Assembly: GCA_002336105.1 (NCBI GenBank)
Contig: DDEQ01000004.1
Span: 3,395-67,394 of the forward strand
Source: Chthonomonas sp. UBA1950
GTDB lineage: Bacteria > Armatimonadota > Fimbriimonadia > Fimbriimonadales > Fimbriimonadaceae
DNA: 64,000 nt
Direction: 5' to 3'
Shown in pieces: positions 25,049 to 34,311 of the stretch. Below the pieces are notes generated by a model, which was given only the letters and a program-made list of their open reading frames with translations, was not told the DNA's origin and ran no database searches. Each line of letters opens with the position of its first letter. Position 1 is the first letter of the stretch. Both the position numbers and the translations under genes were made by a program.

Positions 25049-27076
25049 CTAACCTTCGATATAGTTTTTGCTGAGCCCGAGTTCCTCGGGAGCGTGCAAC
25101 CTCAGCATCTTGAGGTTCACATCCGCCGGAATCTCCTTCGCCGTTGCCCTGGAAACTACGTACATCGTTACCAGCGAGAGCGGAACGCCCCAGATAGCCG
25201 GTTGTTCCATCAGGGCTCGAAGAAGTGGGGGTAAGTCGGCAGCAATCACCTTCTTGTCCAACAGCATCGAGCCGATGATGGCAGTTAAAGAGGCTAATCC
25301 CCCCAATAGCATTCCCGCCGCTGCGCCTGTCTTGGTAAGACCCCGCCACCACGCTCCTAAAAGCAATAGTGGGAAGTAGGAAGCCGCCCCAATCGCGAAC
25401 GCCCAACCAACCATCATAGCAATATCAAATGTTTCGACGAACAACCCTAACAGCATTGAGACGACGCCTACGCCGACTGCCGCAAGTTTGAAAGCCACTA
25501 ATCTCGACTCCGGCGACGCACTTGGTTTCAGAATCTTTCCATAAATGTCATGGGCAAACGCTCCCGACATCGATACCAGCAAACCTGAGAAAGTCGACAT
25601 GAATGCCGCGAAGGCTCCAGCACTGGTCACTCCGCTGAAAATCTGCCCCATCAGAGGGTCAGACAAAATCGTTGGCACTTTGATGACAACGCTATCTGTC
25701 GCATTGCTCGCGTAGAGCGCAGGCATCAACGCTCGACCAAGTGCACCCCAGATTGGCGTAAACACATAGAAGCCACCTAACATGACCATGACCCAAAGCG
25801 TCGTACGTTTCGCGGCACGACCGTCTGGGTTTGTATAAAACCGGACCAAGATGTGCGGCAAGCCGGCGGTTCCGCAAACAAGAGCAATGATGAGCGAATA
25901 GGTATATAACACCGGATACCCCCACTTGCTCGTAAGCGGGCCAAATGGATTGAGCCACTTCGCATCTGGTGGAGCATTGGGTGCAATCGCTTCCACTTGG
26001 CCGTGTGTTCCCCCCGCGCCATCCCATCGTGCTGCGGACCAGATTCGAAACTCTGTCGCCTCCGCAAACTGGAATTTCAAACTCACCGGCGTCTTCACCC
26101 CGGTTTCTTCCGGCTTTCCATCGTATACGAGTAAAGCGGTGTTTTCCGGGATCTCTGCCTTGTCCCCGCGAACAAGTTGGCTCAGGTCATGGTAATTGGC
26201 TTTGACCTCTTTACCTTTCGCGTCCCTTATCGGACCTTTCAAAACTACTTTGGGAGCGTTCTCAATCAACTGGCCCACAGTCAGTTTCGGTTCTGTGGGT
26301 AAGAGTTTTCGAGAAAGCTCAATCTTTCCGATCTTAGCCCCCTTCGGGAAGTACAACCATGAAGGCTCCGATGGCATGGTGACAACGTTCGCCGGGTACG
26401 CGGTAGCCCCTTTAACCTTGATGGCACCATCACTCTTCAGGCGGGCATTGTTTTCCGAGGCAGCGTGTGGCGTTCCAACCTGAAACACCGCCATCAGAAC
26501 AAAACAAGGAACGGAGATAGCAAAGACTTTTGCCCAATATTGAAATGCTTGAACAAGCGTTATGCCTTTCATGCCACCCAGCACGACGTTAAAGGTGATG
26601 ACGGTGCCAACGACGGCAATGCCCATCCAGTACGGCCAGTTCATGATCGATGCCATCGTCACACCGGCGCCTTTCATCTGCGGCATGGTGTAGAAAAAGC
26701 CGATAAAGAGCACGAAGGTGACGGCGATCTTTCGAAATGAAGAGCTGTCAAATCGCCCCTCGGCGAAGTCAGGAATCGTGTAAGCGCCAAACCTTCTCAG
26801 CGGCCCAGCGATGAACAACAGCAAGAAGAGGTAGCCCGCCGCGTAACCAACTGGATACCACAGTGAGTCATAGCCGTTCTTCATAACAAGGCCAGCTATG
26901 CCCATAAAGGAAGCAGCCGAAAGGTATTCGCCAGAAATCGCGGCTGCATTCAAGCCAACCCCAACGGAGCGAGAAGCAACAAAGAAGTCTGAGGTTGATT
27001 TGGACTTACCTGTTGCCCATATGCCAAGCCCCACCGTCGCAACCGTAATCGCAATCACAAACAGGAGGGCGATCAT
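25049..27076 (-). CDS. Sodium:solute symporter (SSF family, acetate permease-like)
   Basis: 675-residue multipass symporter of the group that pairs with a DUF485 protein. Family features: ASRSVGVGLNAAAISGEYLSAASFMG near TM1-2, FTYTMPQMKGAG-like TM3 region, and GLPHILVRFYTNPDGRAAKRTT. A hydrophilic stretch of about 150 residues (about 205-365) is unusually long and makes the protein larger than ActP (about 550). Shine-Dalgarno AAGGAGG 7 bases before the ATG, inside the end of the DUF485 gene, which it overlaps by ATGA. Likely imports acetate or another short carboxylate with Na+. Confidence 0.9.
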   Translation of the reverse strand: MIALLFVIAITVATVGLGIWATGKSKSTSDFFVASRSVGVGLNAAAISGEYLSAASFMGIAGLVMKNGYDSLWYPVGYAAGYLFLLLFIAGPLRRFGAYTIPDFAEGRFDSSSFRKIAVTFVLFIGFFYTMPQMKGAGVTMASIMNWPYWMGIAVVGTVITFNVVLGGMKGITLVQAFQYWAKVFAISVPCFVLMAVFQVGTPHAASENNARLKSDGAIKVKGATAYPANVVTMPSEPSWLYFPKGAKIGKIELSRKLLPTEPKLTVGQLIENAPKVVLKGPIRDAKGKEVKANYHDLSQLVRGDKAEIPENTALLVYDGKPEETGVKTPVSLKFQFAEATEFRIWSAARWDGAGGTHGQVEAIAPNAPPDAKWLNPFGPLTSKWGYPVLYTYSLIIALVCGTAGLPHILVRFYTNPDGRAAKRTTLWVMVMLGGFYVFTPIWGALGRALMPALYASNATDSVVIKVPTILSDPLMGQIFSGVTSAGAFAAFMSTFSGLLVSMSGAFAHDIYGKILKPSASPESRLVAFKLAAVGVGVVSMLLGLFVETFDIAMMVGWAFAIGAASYFPLLLLGAWWRGLTKTGAAAGMLLGGLASLTAIIGSMLLDKKVIAADLPPLLRALMEQPAIWGVPLSLVTMYVVSRATAKEIPADVNLKMLRLHAPEELGLSKNYIEG

Positions 27077-27360
27077 TGTTTCTCCTCCTTCGCAATCTCC
27101 TCTTCGATCTTGTTGGAATTCTTAACAAAATACGAGGACAAGATCCACGTGATCGGATAGAAGGCAATCCCTAGGAATAACCAAGTCAGCGTGAATCCCC
27201 CAACCTTCGAGCCCATGAAATCTGGAGCGTAAAGATTCGCTAGCGGTGTGCCGACGAGGATCACAACGAAAACTGCCGCGACTCGCAAACTAAGTGCCGC
27301 TTGCTTTCGCATGATTCGCGTGGCAAGCGCTGCCTGTTCTTCCTGAGCATCATTGCGCAT
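27073..27360 (-). CDS. DUF485 small membrane partner of the symporter
   Basis: 95 residues with two membrane segments (about 24-42 and 57-78), matching DUF485 proteins such as YjcH encoded directly before acetate permease. It ends in a charged tail (EEEIAKEEKQ) whose codons also contain the symporter ribosome site. Role is not established; the tight coupling suggests assembly or regulation of the carrier. Confidence 0.85.
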   Translation of the reverse strand: MRNDAQEEQAALATRIMRKQAALSLRVAAVFVVILVGTPLANLYAPDFMGSKVGGFTLTWLFLGIAFYPITWILSSYFVKNSNKIEEEIAKEEKQ

Positions 27361-27440
27361 GGGGTGGATTTCAGCACTTTTCGCTAAACGATTGCAAGGG
27401 CAATTTCATACGTTCAGAACAATTCCATCAAAGTAAACTA

Positions 27441-28277
27441 CTACTCATCCTGCGAGTCGACTCTCCAAACGGAGTTGGTGAACCGAACTAGCTTTGCTTC
27501 GAAGGCAAACACTGAAGCTGAAAAACTACTATTTGCCTTTGGAATCGTGGTCACAAAATCATCGCTGTGCTGTCTGTTTTTGGAAACATTAACCGCGGCT
27601 GCGCCAAAAATAACAGCCACTAAACACCCACACGCAGCGATAGTGGCTCCTACTCCACTGAGGAACGAAGCCTTCGGGAACCTTCTCACAATCAATGCGA
27701 GTCCGCCAAAAGCTATGGCACAAAGGAGTAAAAAGAACGCTCCGAGCAAGGCAACACGAACACCGACGAGTGCGCTCCACAAGGTTCCTCGCATCTCGAA
27801 CGCTTGGAATCCGGCAGCAAGTGCAGGAACCACAACCAAAAATAGAGTGATGATCCCGAGCCAGTCTTGCATCGACCGCCAATCCGAAACCTTCAAGTTC
27901 ATTCGCGAACGCTTAGTGACAAACCGGGCGAAGACATAAGTGAAGATCAGGATGACAATGGCTTCGAAACCGACAATCAAAAGAGCCGAATTCGAAAGAG
28001 CGAATCCAATTGCAAGCACGAGAATGGCGCACATTACCAGCAGTTTAAAAAGGTGCTTGGCACAAACCGCTTTGAGGTCGCTTCCAGCTGTTACTTCGAC
28101 GATGAGGTAAAGAAATCGAGCGATTGTCGCCAAGAATTGCCCGCCCTTACTGACACTCTTATTCTCACTTAGGTCGTCGATGATTTCTCCGACTACAGCA
28201 ATGCTCCGCGACAACACTTTAGTTTCGACCGCACGGCCGAGAGGTTTTGGCTTTGGTACAACTCGTTTACTGGGCAT
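27441..28277 (-). CDS. Membrane protein of unknown function next to patatin
   Basis: 278 residues, five predicted membrane segments (about 75-95, 98-118, 135-160, 165-190, 200-225) after a basic, Pro/Lys-rich N-terminus. No family recognised. Start chosen at ATG 28277: GAGGAGG sits 6-7 bases upstream and the gene overlaps the patatin stop by 11 bases, giving close translational coupling. The longer open frame upstream lies in patatin coding sequence. The pairing suggests it anchors or regulates the lipase, which is inference. Confidence 0.7.
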   Translation of the reverse strand: MPSKRVVPKPKPLGRAVETKVLSRSIAVVGEIIDDLSENKSVSKGGQFLATIARFLYLIVEVTAGSDLKAVCAKHLFKLLVMCAILVLAIGFALSNSALLIVGFEAIVILIFTYVFARFVTKRSRMNLKVSDWRSMQDWLGIITLFLVVVPALAAGFQAFEMRGTLWSALVGVRVALLGAFFLLLCAIAFGGLALIVRRFPKASFLSGVGATIAACGCLVAVIFGAAAVNVSKNRQHSDDFVTTIPKANSSFSASVFAFEAKLVRFTNSVWRVDSQDE

Positions 28278-30639
28278 GGTAAGCCTCCTCAATAAGCGCA
28301 ACCATTTCGCATTGAAACGAATCGTCTGAGTTCTTCGGATCAAATTCGGGGGATCGTGCAATGGCCAGTTGTGCCCGATAAATCAAATCTCTGGCTTTGA
28401 CTTTATTTGGGCATAACGTTTTTATCAAGATCTCTGCCGCATCAAGGCGCCCCCACATGATATCGTTCCGACGCCAGATGGGGTCCAAGAACGCACCAAA
28501 ATGCCCGAGGGTCACGCCGGCAAGTTTTTCTCGTTGTTCTTTCGGATCGCTGGTTAGCGAGGTCGCTTCGCGAGGGCTCATCCGCAAGATGTCAACTGTT
28601 CGTGATTCAGTGACTCCCGATCCGTAGGTCAGGGGTAATGCGATGCAGTCCTGAACATCGTGTCGCGACACAATTCCGTTATCGAGTGCAGCAACCGAAT
28701 CGATGTAAGCTTGTTGGCTCAATACCGCCGCCGCAAGCTCAAACACTTTGTCAAACAGACTGCGGCGAGTACCAAATTGAGGTTCTTCAAGCGGGGCATC
28801 TAGAATCTCGGATGCCTTCGCTAAATAGGCATCGTCGACTGGCTGCTTGGTTGTGCCAAGGGATAGTCGTTGTGCAGCTTTGACCTGCTTTCCAGCCGCC
28901 AAGATCTGATCAAGATCCTTCAATTTGATCTGCATCGCCAACAATGCGCTCTTTATTTGGTCCAGCGGGCTGTTCGGAATCTGATCCTTTCTTAGAACGG
29001 AACGTATTTTCCGCCTTGAACCGGCAAAGGTTCCAAATGCAATATTGAGAGCGTTGATCTTGGAGCGCATCTCGTCTTTGTCTGCGATCTTTGTGAACTG
29101 ACGGAAGCAATAGGCTTGGAGCCTGTCCACATATCCCATATCGAAGGAAGCTAGGAATGGCACCGGATCGCGGTCTGCGTACCAAGCCCTCACCAAGTAT
29201 CTGATGGCCAACCCGAATGGAGAGTCAACTTCAAGCGAGATCATCTCGGCAATCAATGCCGTCAGTCGATCAAATGTATCCGCCAGTCGAATTCGTTGAT
29301 AGGCCTGAGAAGCGAATCCATCGACCAAACCTTCTGAAGAATCACTGCCTAAATCAGTAAGCACGGATTGAATGCGGTCAACTCGTTCCAAGAGTTCATT
29401 TCGGTCGAGAACACGTTCGATATCCTCTCGGATAGTCTCCTTTCCGGGAAGCATCAAAGCCGCGATAGCATGGTTGATCACGTTCGGCGGTTCGGCTCGA
29501 CTATTCAGCTTCTGATCTGGGTCCACCGGATCAGGTTCTACGTAGATCAGGTATCGATCGACTGGAACCTCTGCACGGCGTTTAGCCAGTGACGAGGTCG
29601 AATAGGAAAACGGCTTGTTATCCAAATATCCGCCGTCGCCGAACGCTCGATAGATGAATGCTTCCTTTGCCGTCTCTATGGCTTTCTCGCGATCCACTTT
29701 GTTCGCTTGAAAAACATTAGTGTTCCGCCAATAGTCTTTGTAGAAAGGGCTCCATTGATCTCTATTGGTAGCCGGCCATCCCTTCGCTGTTTGCAGATAC
29801 TTGCCTAGCTCCGTGCCAAGCAGGGCCCTAATCGAGTCTTGGCAGTCGATGAGTCGCATCGGCTCAAACGCTGGAACGATGGAGGAAGTACACCTCGCCG
29901 CAAACGCTAAAAAGGGGGTGTTCTCGGCCTTAAAGTCATTTGTTCCCTCCCTCGCCGCCATGGCACTTTCATATTTGAAATGAAAACAGGATCGGTAGCG
30001 GGTTTCAAATATGGGTTCGGAATCACTTTTGTCCGACTCTCTCAACGGATCTTCAGCATGTAGTCGAATAGGTAAAGCAAGGCCGTCTAGGTCGGTAGCG
30101 GTCACATAGAGATCAAGCTGATCGACCCAAGTGCTGTTCTCAACGCACTGGTCTACTTCCATTCCCAACATAGCCTCAAGCAGTTTGTAATACATCCGCT
30201 GACCATTTAGCAAACTCTTCGCGTTCCCCATTTTGCTAATCTTTTTCAGGTCCAGAAATGATTCTTTGTCATTGATCAGCTTCTGAAGGTCACCTTCTTC
30301 AATCCACAGGTTCGTCAGGTTTTTCATGGATTGCTGACGAGCTAATGCCTTCGCCAAAAAGATTCCGTTGATGCCTCCGGCTGATGTTCCCGAGATAATA
30401 TCGACTATAAACCGGACCTGCTCTTTTGTCGAATCGGCAATAGCTTGGGCAAGCTCTTGATACACCGCTTGGGAAGTGCCATCCGGTGCGTCAAGCAGTT
30501 GGTCGCCACCAGAGTTCGGCGCAGTTGCCATCACGAGCGACAACAACTCTTGGGCAATGCCGTTCATGTAAATGCAGAGGGAAATTCCCCCATACATCAC
30601 CGTGGCAAATCGAATCTCTTTTGTCGGCGCGTAATTCAA
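28267..30639 (-). CDS. Patatin-like phospholipase (patatin-related, large type)
   Basis: 790 residues, TTG start. The N-terminal patatin domain has MYGGISLCIYMNG (oxyanion region), nucleophile elbow GTSAGGING and the catalytic Asp in DGGYLDNKPF, so the Ser-Asp dyad is intact. The opening IRFATVMYGG and the large helical C-terminus match the long patatin-related family that carries a DUF3376-type tail. Hydrolyses acyl esters of membrane lipids. Overlaps a membrane protein gene downstream. No nucleotide cyclase or other defence genes are adjacent, so an anti-phage role is not supported here. Confidence 0.85.
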   Translation of the reverse strand: MNYAPTKEIRFATVMYGGISLCIYMNGIAQELLSLVMATAPNSGGDQLLDAPDGTSQAVYQELAQAIADSTKEQVRFIVDIISGTSAGGINGIFLAKALARQQSMKNLTNLWIEEGDLQKLINDKESFLDLKKISKMGNAKSLLNGQRMYYKLLEAMLGMEVDQCVENSTWVDQLDLYVTATDLDGLALPIRLHAEDPLRESDKSDSEPIFETRYRSCFHFKYESAMAAREGTNDFKAENTPFLAFAARCTSSIVPAFEPMRLIDCQDSIRALLGTELGKYLQTAKGWPATNRDQWSPFYKDYWRNTNVFQANKVDREKAIETAKEAFIYRAFGDGGYLDNKPFSYSTSSLAKRRAEVPVDRYLIYVEPDPVDPDQKLNSRAEPPNVINHAIAALMLPGKETIREDIERVLDRNELLERVDRIQSVLTDLGSDSSEGLVDGFASQAYQRIRLADTFDRLTALIAEMISLEVDSPFGLAIRYLVRAWYADRDPVPFLASFDMGYVDRLQAYCFRQFTKIADKDEMRSKINALNIAFGTFAGSRRKIRSVLRKDQIPNSPLDQIKSALLAMQIKLKDLDQILAAGKQVKAAQRLSLGTTKQPVDDAYLAKASEILDAPLEEPQFGTRRSLFDKVFELAAAVLSQQAYIDSVAALDNGIVSRHDVQDCIALPLTYGSGVTESRTVDILRMSPREATSLTSDPKEQREKLAGVTLGHFGAFLDPIWRRNDIMWGRLDAAEILIKTLCPNKVKARDLIYRAQLAIARSPEFDPKNSDDSFQCEMVALIEEAYHAQ

Positions 30640-30671
30640 TGGGTGCTTGCTCCTGCCTCAAAGCACTTTAC

Positions 30672-30701
30672 TTGACACCAGCAGAATTTGCAACCTATTT
30701 A
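30672..30701 (+). promoter_or_regulatory. Candidate promoter for WD40 gene
   Basis: TTGACA (30672-30677), 18-base spacer, TATTTA (30696-30701). It would give a leader of about 125 bases before the ATG at 30834. The inverted repeat at 30717-30731 would lie just past the start point. Confidence 0.4.
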
Positions 30702-30716
30702 CATTTCGACCTTAAC

Positions 30717-30731
30717 ATACTGTCACAGTAT
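30717..30731. promoter_or_regulatory. Inverted repeat between patatin and WD40 genes
   Basis: ATACTG and CAGTAT separated by TCA, a compact palindrome of operator size in the 194-base divergent region. Confidence 0.35.
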
Positions 30732-30833
30732 TGAAACGTCTGTCGATTAGCTTGCCTTTTTACTCCGAATCACTTCCCGGAAACTCTTACAGCGTAATGC
30801 GTGTATTCTTTGTACGTCTCAAGGAGGATGGAT

Positions 30834-31826
30834 ATGTCGATACTCGTTGCTGCATTAGCTTTGGCGGACCCCGCCGCAACCATTAAAGTCACACCAGGGA
30901 AGGTGATCCCAAATATCAAACCGATTGCGTTGGCCGCAGCCCCAACCGGTTCCAAGTTTATCGTTACCGGTGAGGATGGCACGGTCCGTGTGATGGACTC
31001 GAAGCTCAAGCAGACTGTCAAACAGCTACCAAATCACCCACAAGCGGCTTACGGCGTCGCATGGAGTCCAGACGGAAAGTTCATCGCAACCGGTGACGAA
31101 ACGGCCCGCATTTGGATTACGGATACCGCGCACTGGAGCAAGGTTCGAGAGTATCGAACTCATACCAAGGGCATTCAAAGACTAAGCTTCAACAAATCCT
31201 CTGACATTCTCGTCTCTACCGGAAAAGACGACCAAGTCAACGTTTACAACCTTAAAACCAAGTCCCCTAAACAAGAGAGGATCATCCTCGGAAAAGGCTG
31301 CAATCTCTACGGTGGGACCTTCCTGCCAACAAGTTCAAATCTCTTTTTCGTCGGAACTCTTGATGCACATGGATCAAGATGTTACGACTGCAAGACCGGC
31401 GATACTAAGCTGTTTCTGTCCGAGAAGGAAGGGCAAGGCGTACTCAATCTTGCCGTCAACAAGGCCGGTACGCGTGTCGTTAGCGCCGAAAAAGACGGGA
31501 CTCTCGTGCTTTGGGATACCAAGAACGGAAAGAACCTTGGCAAGCTAAAAGGACACGCCGACTGGGTAATGGATGCTGCATTCTCGCCCAACGGCAGGCT
31601 CATCGCGAGCAGCTCCAGCGACGGAACGATTCGCGTTTGGGACACGAAGACAATGTCCTCAATCGCGAAGCTCAAAGGCCCAAGTGGCGTTGGCACTGCA
31701 CTTTGTTTTAGCGCTGATGGAGCAACCCTAATCGCCGCCGACGATTTCGGAAGCCTTCAGTTCAACACCGTCTCGCCAGCGCAAGACGCAGTGGCTCCGG
31801 TGGTAAAGAAAAAGCGCCGACATTAA
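30834..31826 (+). CDS. WD40 repeat protein
   Basis: 330 residues, a beta-propeller of about seven WD40 blades: repeated (S/T)P(D/N)G...ATG(D/E)...WD units such as AWSPDGKFIATGDE, AFSPNGRLIASSSSDG and IRVWDTK. Start chosen at ATG 30834 because AAGGAGG lies 6 bases upstream; the N-terminus MSILVAALALADPAA is a short hydrophobic stretch that may be a signal peptide. Scaffold for protein interactions; partners unknown. Its stop interlocks with the convergent gene (TTAA at 31823-31826). Confidence 0.85.
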   Translation: MSILVAALALADPAATIKVTPGKVIPNIKPIALAAAPTGSKFIVTGEDGTVRVMDSKLKQTVKQLPNHPQAAYGVAWSPDGKFIATGDETARIWITDTAHWSKVREYRTHTKGIQRLSFNKSSDILVSTGKDDQVNVYNLKTKSPKQERIILGKGCNLYGGTFLPTSSNLFFVGTLDAHGSRCYDCKTGDTKLFLSEKEGQGVLNLAVNKAGTRVVSAEKDGTLVLWDTKNGKNLGKLKGHADWVMDAAFSPNGRLIASSSSDGTIRVWDTKTMSSIAKLKGPSGVGTALCFSADGATLIAADDFGSLQFNTVSPAQDAVAPVVKKKRRH

Positions 31827-32413
31827 TGAACTAAACCCGACTGGGGCAGCCCGAAAAGCTGCTCCAGGTCCGGCTGATCCGAATCGGTTTTGAGTTTGAT
31901 GGTTTCCAGAGAGCCATCTGTAGACAGCCCCAGCGCGCTGCCCTCAACAGAGAATCCGAAGTCGTTTTTCTGCTCTATTTGCCCGTACCAAGGTGAAACT
32001 AACATCGAGATTCTTCGATCGCCTCGGATGCTCTGCCAAGCCGCTCGCTTTTGATTTCCGGTTTTTAGGAAGTTTCCGATGTAGGAAAAACTAATCCTAC
32101 TTGGCGCGGTCAATTTGGCTGTCAGAAAGGGATCAATCGGATAGCTCGCTGCCTTCAACTCTCGCATCGGGTCTTTTTCTGCCTGGAACTCAGAATCTGA
32201 ACCTAGGGCGGTACGAACCTGCATCAAACTGGGAGGCTCGTCGCCATCGTTTGCCGCTTCGTACATCGTGAGCGCCACATAAATGTGGCGCATTTTGGTG
32301 ACGTCGATATCTTCTGCCTCTTTCAGATTCATCGACTTAAGGACAAGCAGGAACAGCAAGCCAAAAACGCAAATGAGCGCGGCAAATGTAACAATCTGCC
32401 CGAGATTCTTCAT
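31823..32413 (-). CDS. Pilin-like membrane-anchored protein lacking a prepilin leader
   Basis: 196 residues: one membrane helix at about 5-26 (IVTFAALICVFGLLFLLVL) and an outer domain. The segment TKMRHIYVALTMYEAANDGDEPPSL lines up with the conserved post-helix region of the prepilins in this window (e.g. SNLKQIATAVVLYTGDYDD), but no FTLIE cleavage motif precedes the helix. Third gene of an operon after a histidine kinase and a DUF2750 protein, with ATGA overlap. Could be a non-processed relative of H-x9-DG prepilins. Function unknown. Confidence 0.65.
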   Translation of the reverse strand: MKNLGQIVTFAALICVFGLLFLLVLKSMNLKEAEDIDVTKMRHIYVALTMYEAANDGDEPPSLMQVRTALGSDSEFQAEKDPMRELKAASYPIDPFLTAKLTAPSRISFSYIGNFLKTGNQKRAAWQSIRGDRRISMLVSPWYGQIEQKNDFGFSVEGSALGLSTDGSLETIKLKTDSDQPDLEQLFGLPQSGLVH

Positions 32414-32808
32414 TTCTTTTGCTGTGAAAAGGCTTTGAGCATCGAAAGAAGATCTGAAGCCGAAAGAAACGCTGCTTCGTCACCCGAGGTCGGGAAGACC
32501 GCAATTGTGATGTCAGACTGGCCAAGTTCGTCAAGGGTTCCCTCAAGCCACCCCTCAAGGTCCATTGCAACCAGGTCAGCTTCTTCTATGCCTGATTCCT
32601 CAAACCATTCGAGGGCAAAATCTGGGTGCGGGAAGACAACCACAAACTGGTCGTGCTCTTCTAGACCTAGAATCAGAAGGGATTCCCCCTCAGCCAACGT
32701 CCAAATTAGCCCTGAGGTGGCTACCTTCTTAACGAAGTACCCTAACCTTTCAATGGCAGGCAAAGCCATTGTTTGGGTCATCTCATTCTTTGAGAGATCG
32801 TAACTCAT
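32410..32808 (-). CDS. DUF2750-like protein
   Basis: 132-residue soluble protein. The order YFVKKVATSGLIWTL, VVFPHPDFALEWF, DLEGWLEGTLDEL, ITIAVFPTSGD matches my recollection of DUF2750, a small domain of unknown function. Shine-Dalgarno AGGAAA lies 7 bases before the ATG, 19 bases after the kinase stop. It overlaps the next gene by ATGA. Sits where a response regulator might be expected, but it has no receiver fold. Confidence 0.65.
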   Translation of the reverse strand: MSYDLSKNEMTQTMALPAIERLGYFVKKVATSGLIWTLAEGESLLILGLEEHDQFVVVFPHPDFALEWFEESGIEEADLVAMDLEGWLEGTLDELGQSDITIAVFPTSGDEAAFLSASDLLSMLKAFSQQKK

Positions 32809-32827
32809 TCGAATTTCCTAACGAAGC

Positions 32828-34198
32828 CTACCATTTGCGTACGGGGAACTCCATGCAAATTGTGGTGCCTTGGTTAGGTTCTGACTCAGCCCAGATTTTG
32901 CCGTTGTGTCTTCGCAAAATCCTGCTTGCCGTCGCCAATCCGATCCCAGTGCCTGGATACTCATTGTCAGTTACCAGTCGATTGAACGGCTCAAAGACTG
33001 ACTGGGCGAATTTCTGCTCAAACCCGATTCCGTTATCTTTCACCCATAACAAAACTGAATCGGGCATCGTCTCTGCCTTAACCTCAATCTTCGGATCTTC
33101 AATCTTTGAGGTGTATTTCCAAGCATTCCCAAGAATGTTCTGCAACGCAATCTCTACCAATCTAGGGTCAGCATTAATGTGTATTCCTGATTGAACAGAA
33201 CAGTCAACTCTGCGCGTGGGGTCATCATCTGTGAGTTCCTCCAATATCTGTTCGCATACCCGAGAGACGTTAACACCGTCAAATTGGAGTGGAACCCGAG
33301 TAACTCTCGACAAGGTCAGCATGTCGTCGATCAGGTCAGACATCTTGACTGCGGCTTTCTTAATTCGTGATATGTTTTCCTTCGTGACACTGTCGATGTC
33401 CTGACCAAGATCCTGCTCGATTGCCATGGTAAAGCCATGAATCGTGCGAAGCGGTGATCGAAGGTCATGAGCAACTGAGTGGGTAAATGCTTCTAATTGT
33501 TCGTTTGCCGCAACAAGGTCCGCTGTTCTGTCTTGCACGCGGCTTTCCAACTGCTCCGTAAGGGATTCTAGCTGGTTCTGAAGTTCAACCCGATCCGTGC
33601 AATCAACCGTTGTTCCAACGAGCATGATCGGTTTTCCGGTCTCATCGCGAATTGCGTCCGCACGAGCCTCCAAATATCGACGGCTGTTCTCCGGCCCGCG
33701 ATAAGCATAGACTCTGACTAAAGGTGTTCCTGCGCTTACAGACGCGCCAATGTCAGCAAACATCCTATCGCGTTCCTCATCGTACAACACACCCAGAATG
33801 CGTTCGAACCCAGAATCATCAGGAATCACTCTCTTTGGCTCCGCGTGTGTGCCTTTGAACTCAATACTCTGAGTGGCAATATTCCATCTCCAAACTCCCG
33901 TTCGGGCAAGCTCAAGAGCGGTGTCTAGGTCCTCATAGGCACGTTGCGCTCTTTGTTCTGCTTCAGATAGCTTCGCTACTGTTCGCCCCATCATGATGTA
34001 GAGCAAACCAGCAGTCACCAACACAAAAAAAACACCTTTAGTAGCCGAGTAGATCAGCGCCAGTTTGGGAGGAGAGGTTAGAAGAAAAGTCAAAAAGTCA
34101 GACACAAAAACCCAGGTGATGCTAACGATCAGGTAAGCGACTACCACCTTCCAAACAGTTACTTTTCCTCTGTTCATGTTGTTGCTCATTAATGCCAC
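32828..34198 (-). CDS. Sensor histidine kinase with PAS domain
   Basis: 456 residues. Two N-terminal membrane helices (about 15-35 and 48-68), a short coiled coil, a PAS domain (about 90-205), a second coiled coil, HisKA with phosphoacceptor His in HSVAHDLRSPLR, and an intact HATPase domain (N box NILGNAWKY, G1 KDNGIGFEQ, G2 GTGIGLATA). The form resembles phytochrome-like/KaiC-interacting kinases. No response regulator adjoins; the operon continues with DUF2750 and a pilin-like protein. Start may instead be ATG 34189 or 34177. Confidence 0.9.
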   Translation of the reverse strand: MALMSNNMNRGKVTVWKVVVAYLIVSITWVFVSDFLTFLLTSPPKLALIYSATKGVFFVLVTAGLLYIMMGRTVAKLSEAEQRAQRAYEDLDTALELARTGVWRWNIATQSIEFKGTHAEPKRVIPDDSGFERILGVLYDEERDRMFADIGASVSAGTPLVRVYAYRGPENSRRYLEARADAIRDETGKPIMLVGTTVDCTDRVELQNQLESLTEQLESRVQDRTADLVAANEQLEAFTHSVAHDLRSPLRTIHGFTMAIEQDLGQDIDSVTKENISRIKKAAVKMSDLIDDMLTLSRVTRVPLQFDGVNVSRVCEQILEELTDDDPTRRVDCSVQSGIHINADPRLVEIALQNILGNAWKYTSKIEDPKIEVKAETMPDSVLLWVKDNGIGFEQKFAQSVFEPFNRLVTDNEYPGTGIGLATASRILRRHNGKIWAESEPNQGTTICMEFPVRKW

Positions 34199-34311
34199 AA
34201 ATCGGGAATCGAATTAGCTGACACTTTACGACATTTCGGTGGTCCGCGTTTGAGTGAAGGTAGACTGACTGTTCAGCTACTGTTGAAATTAGCTCAGGTA
34301 GACATAAGCAG

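Noticed and set aside
27441..30639. The patatin pair as a CBASS-type defence system
   Set aside because: No CD-NTase, ubiquitin-like or other CBASS gene is adjacent, and the patatin is of the long patatin-related type.
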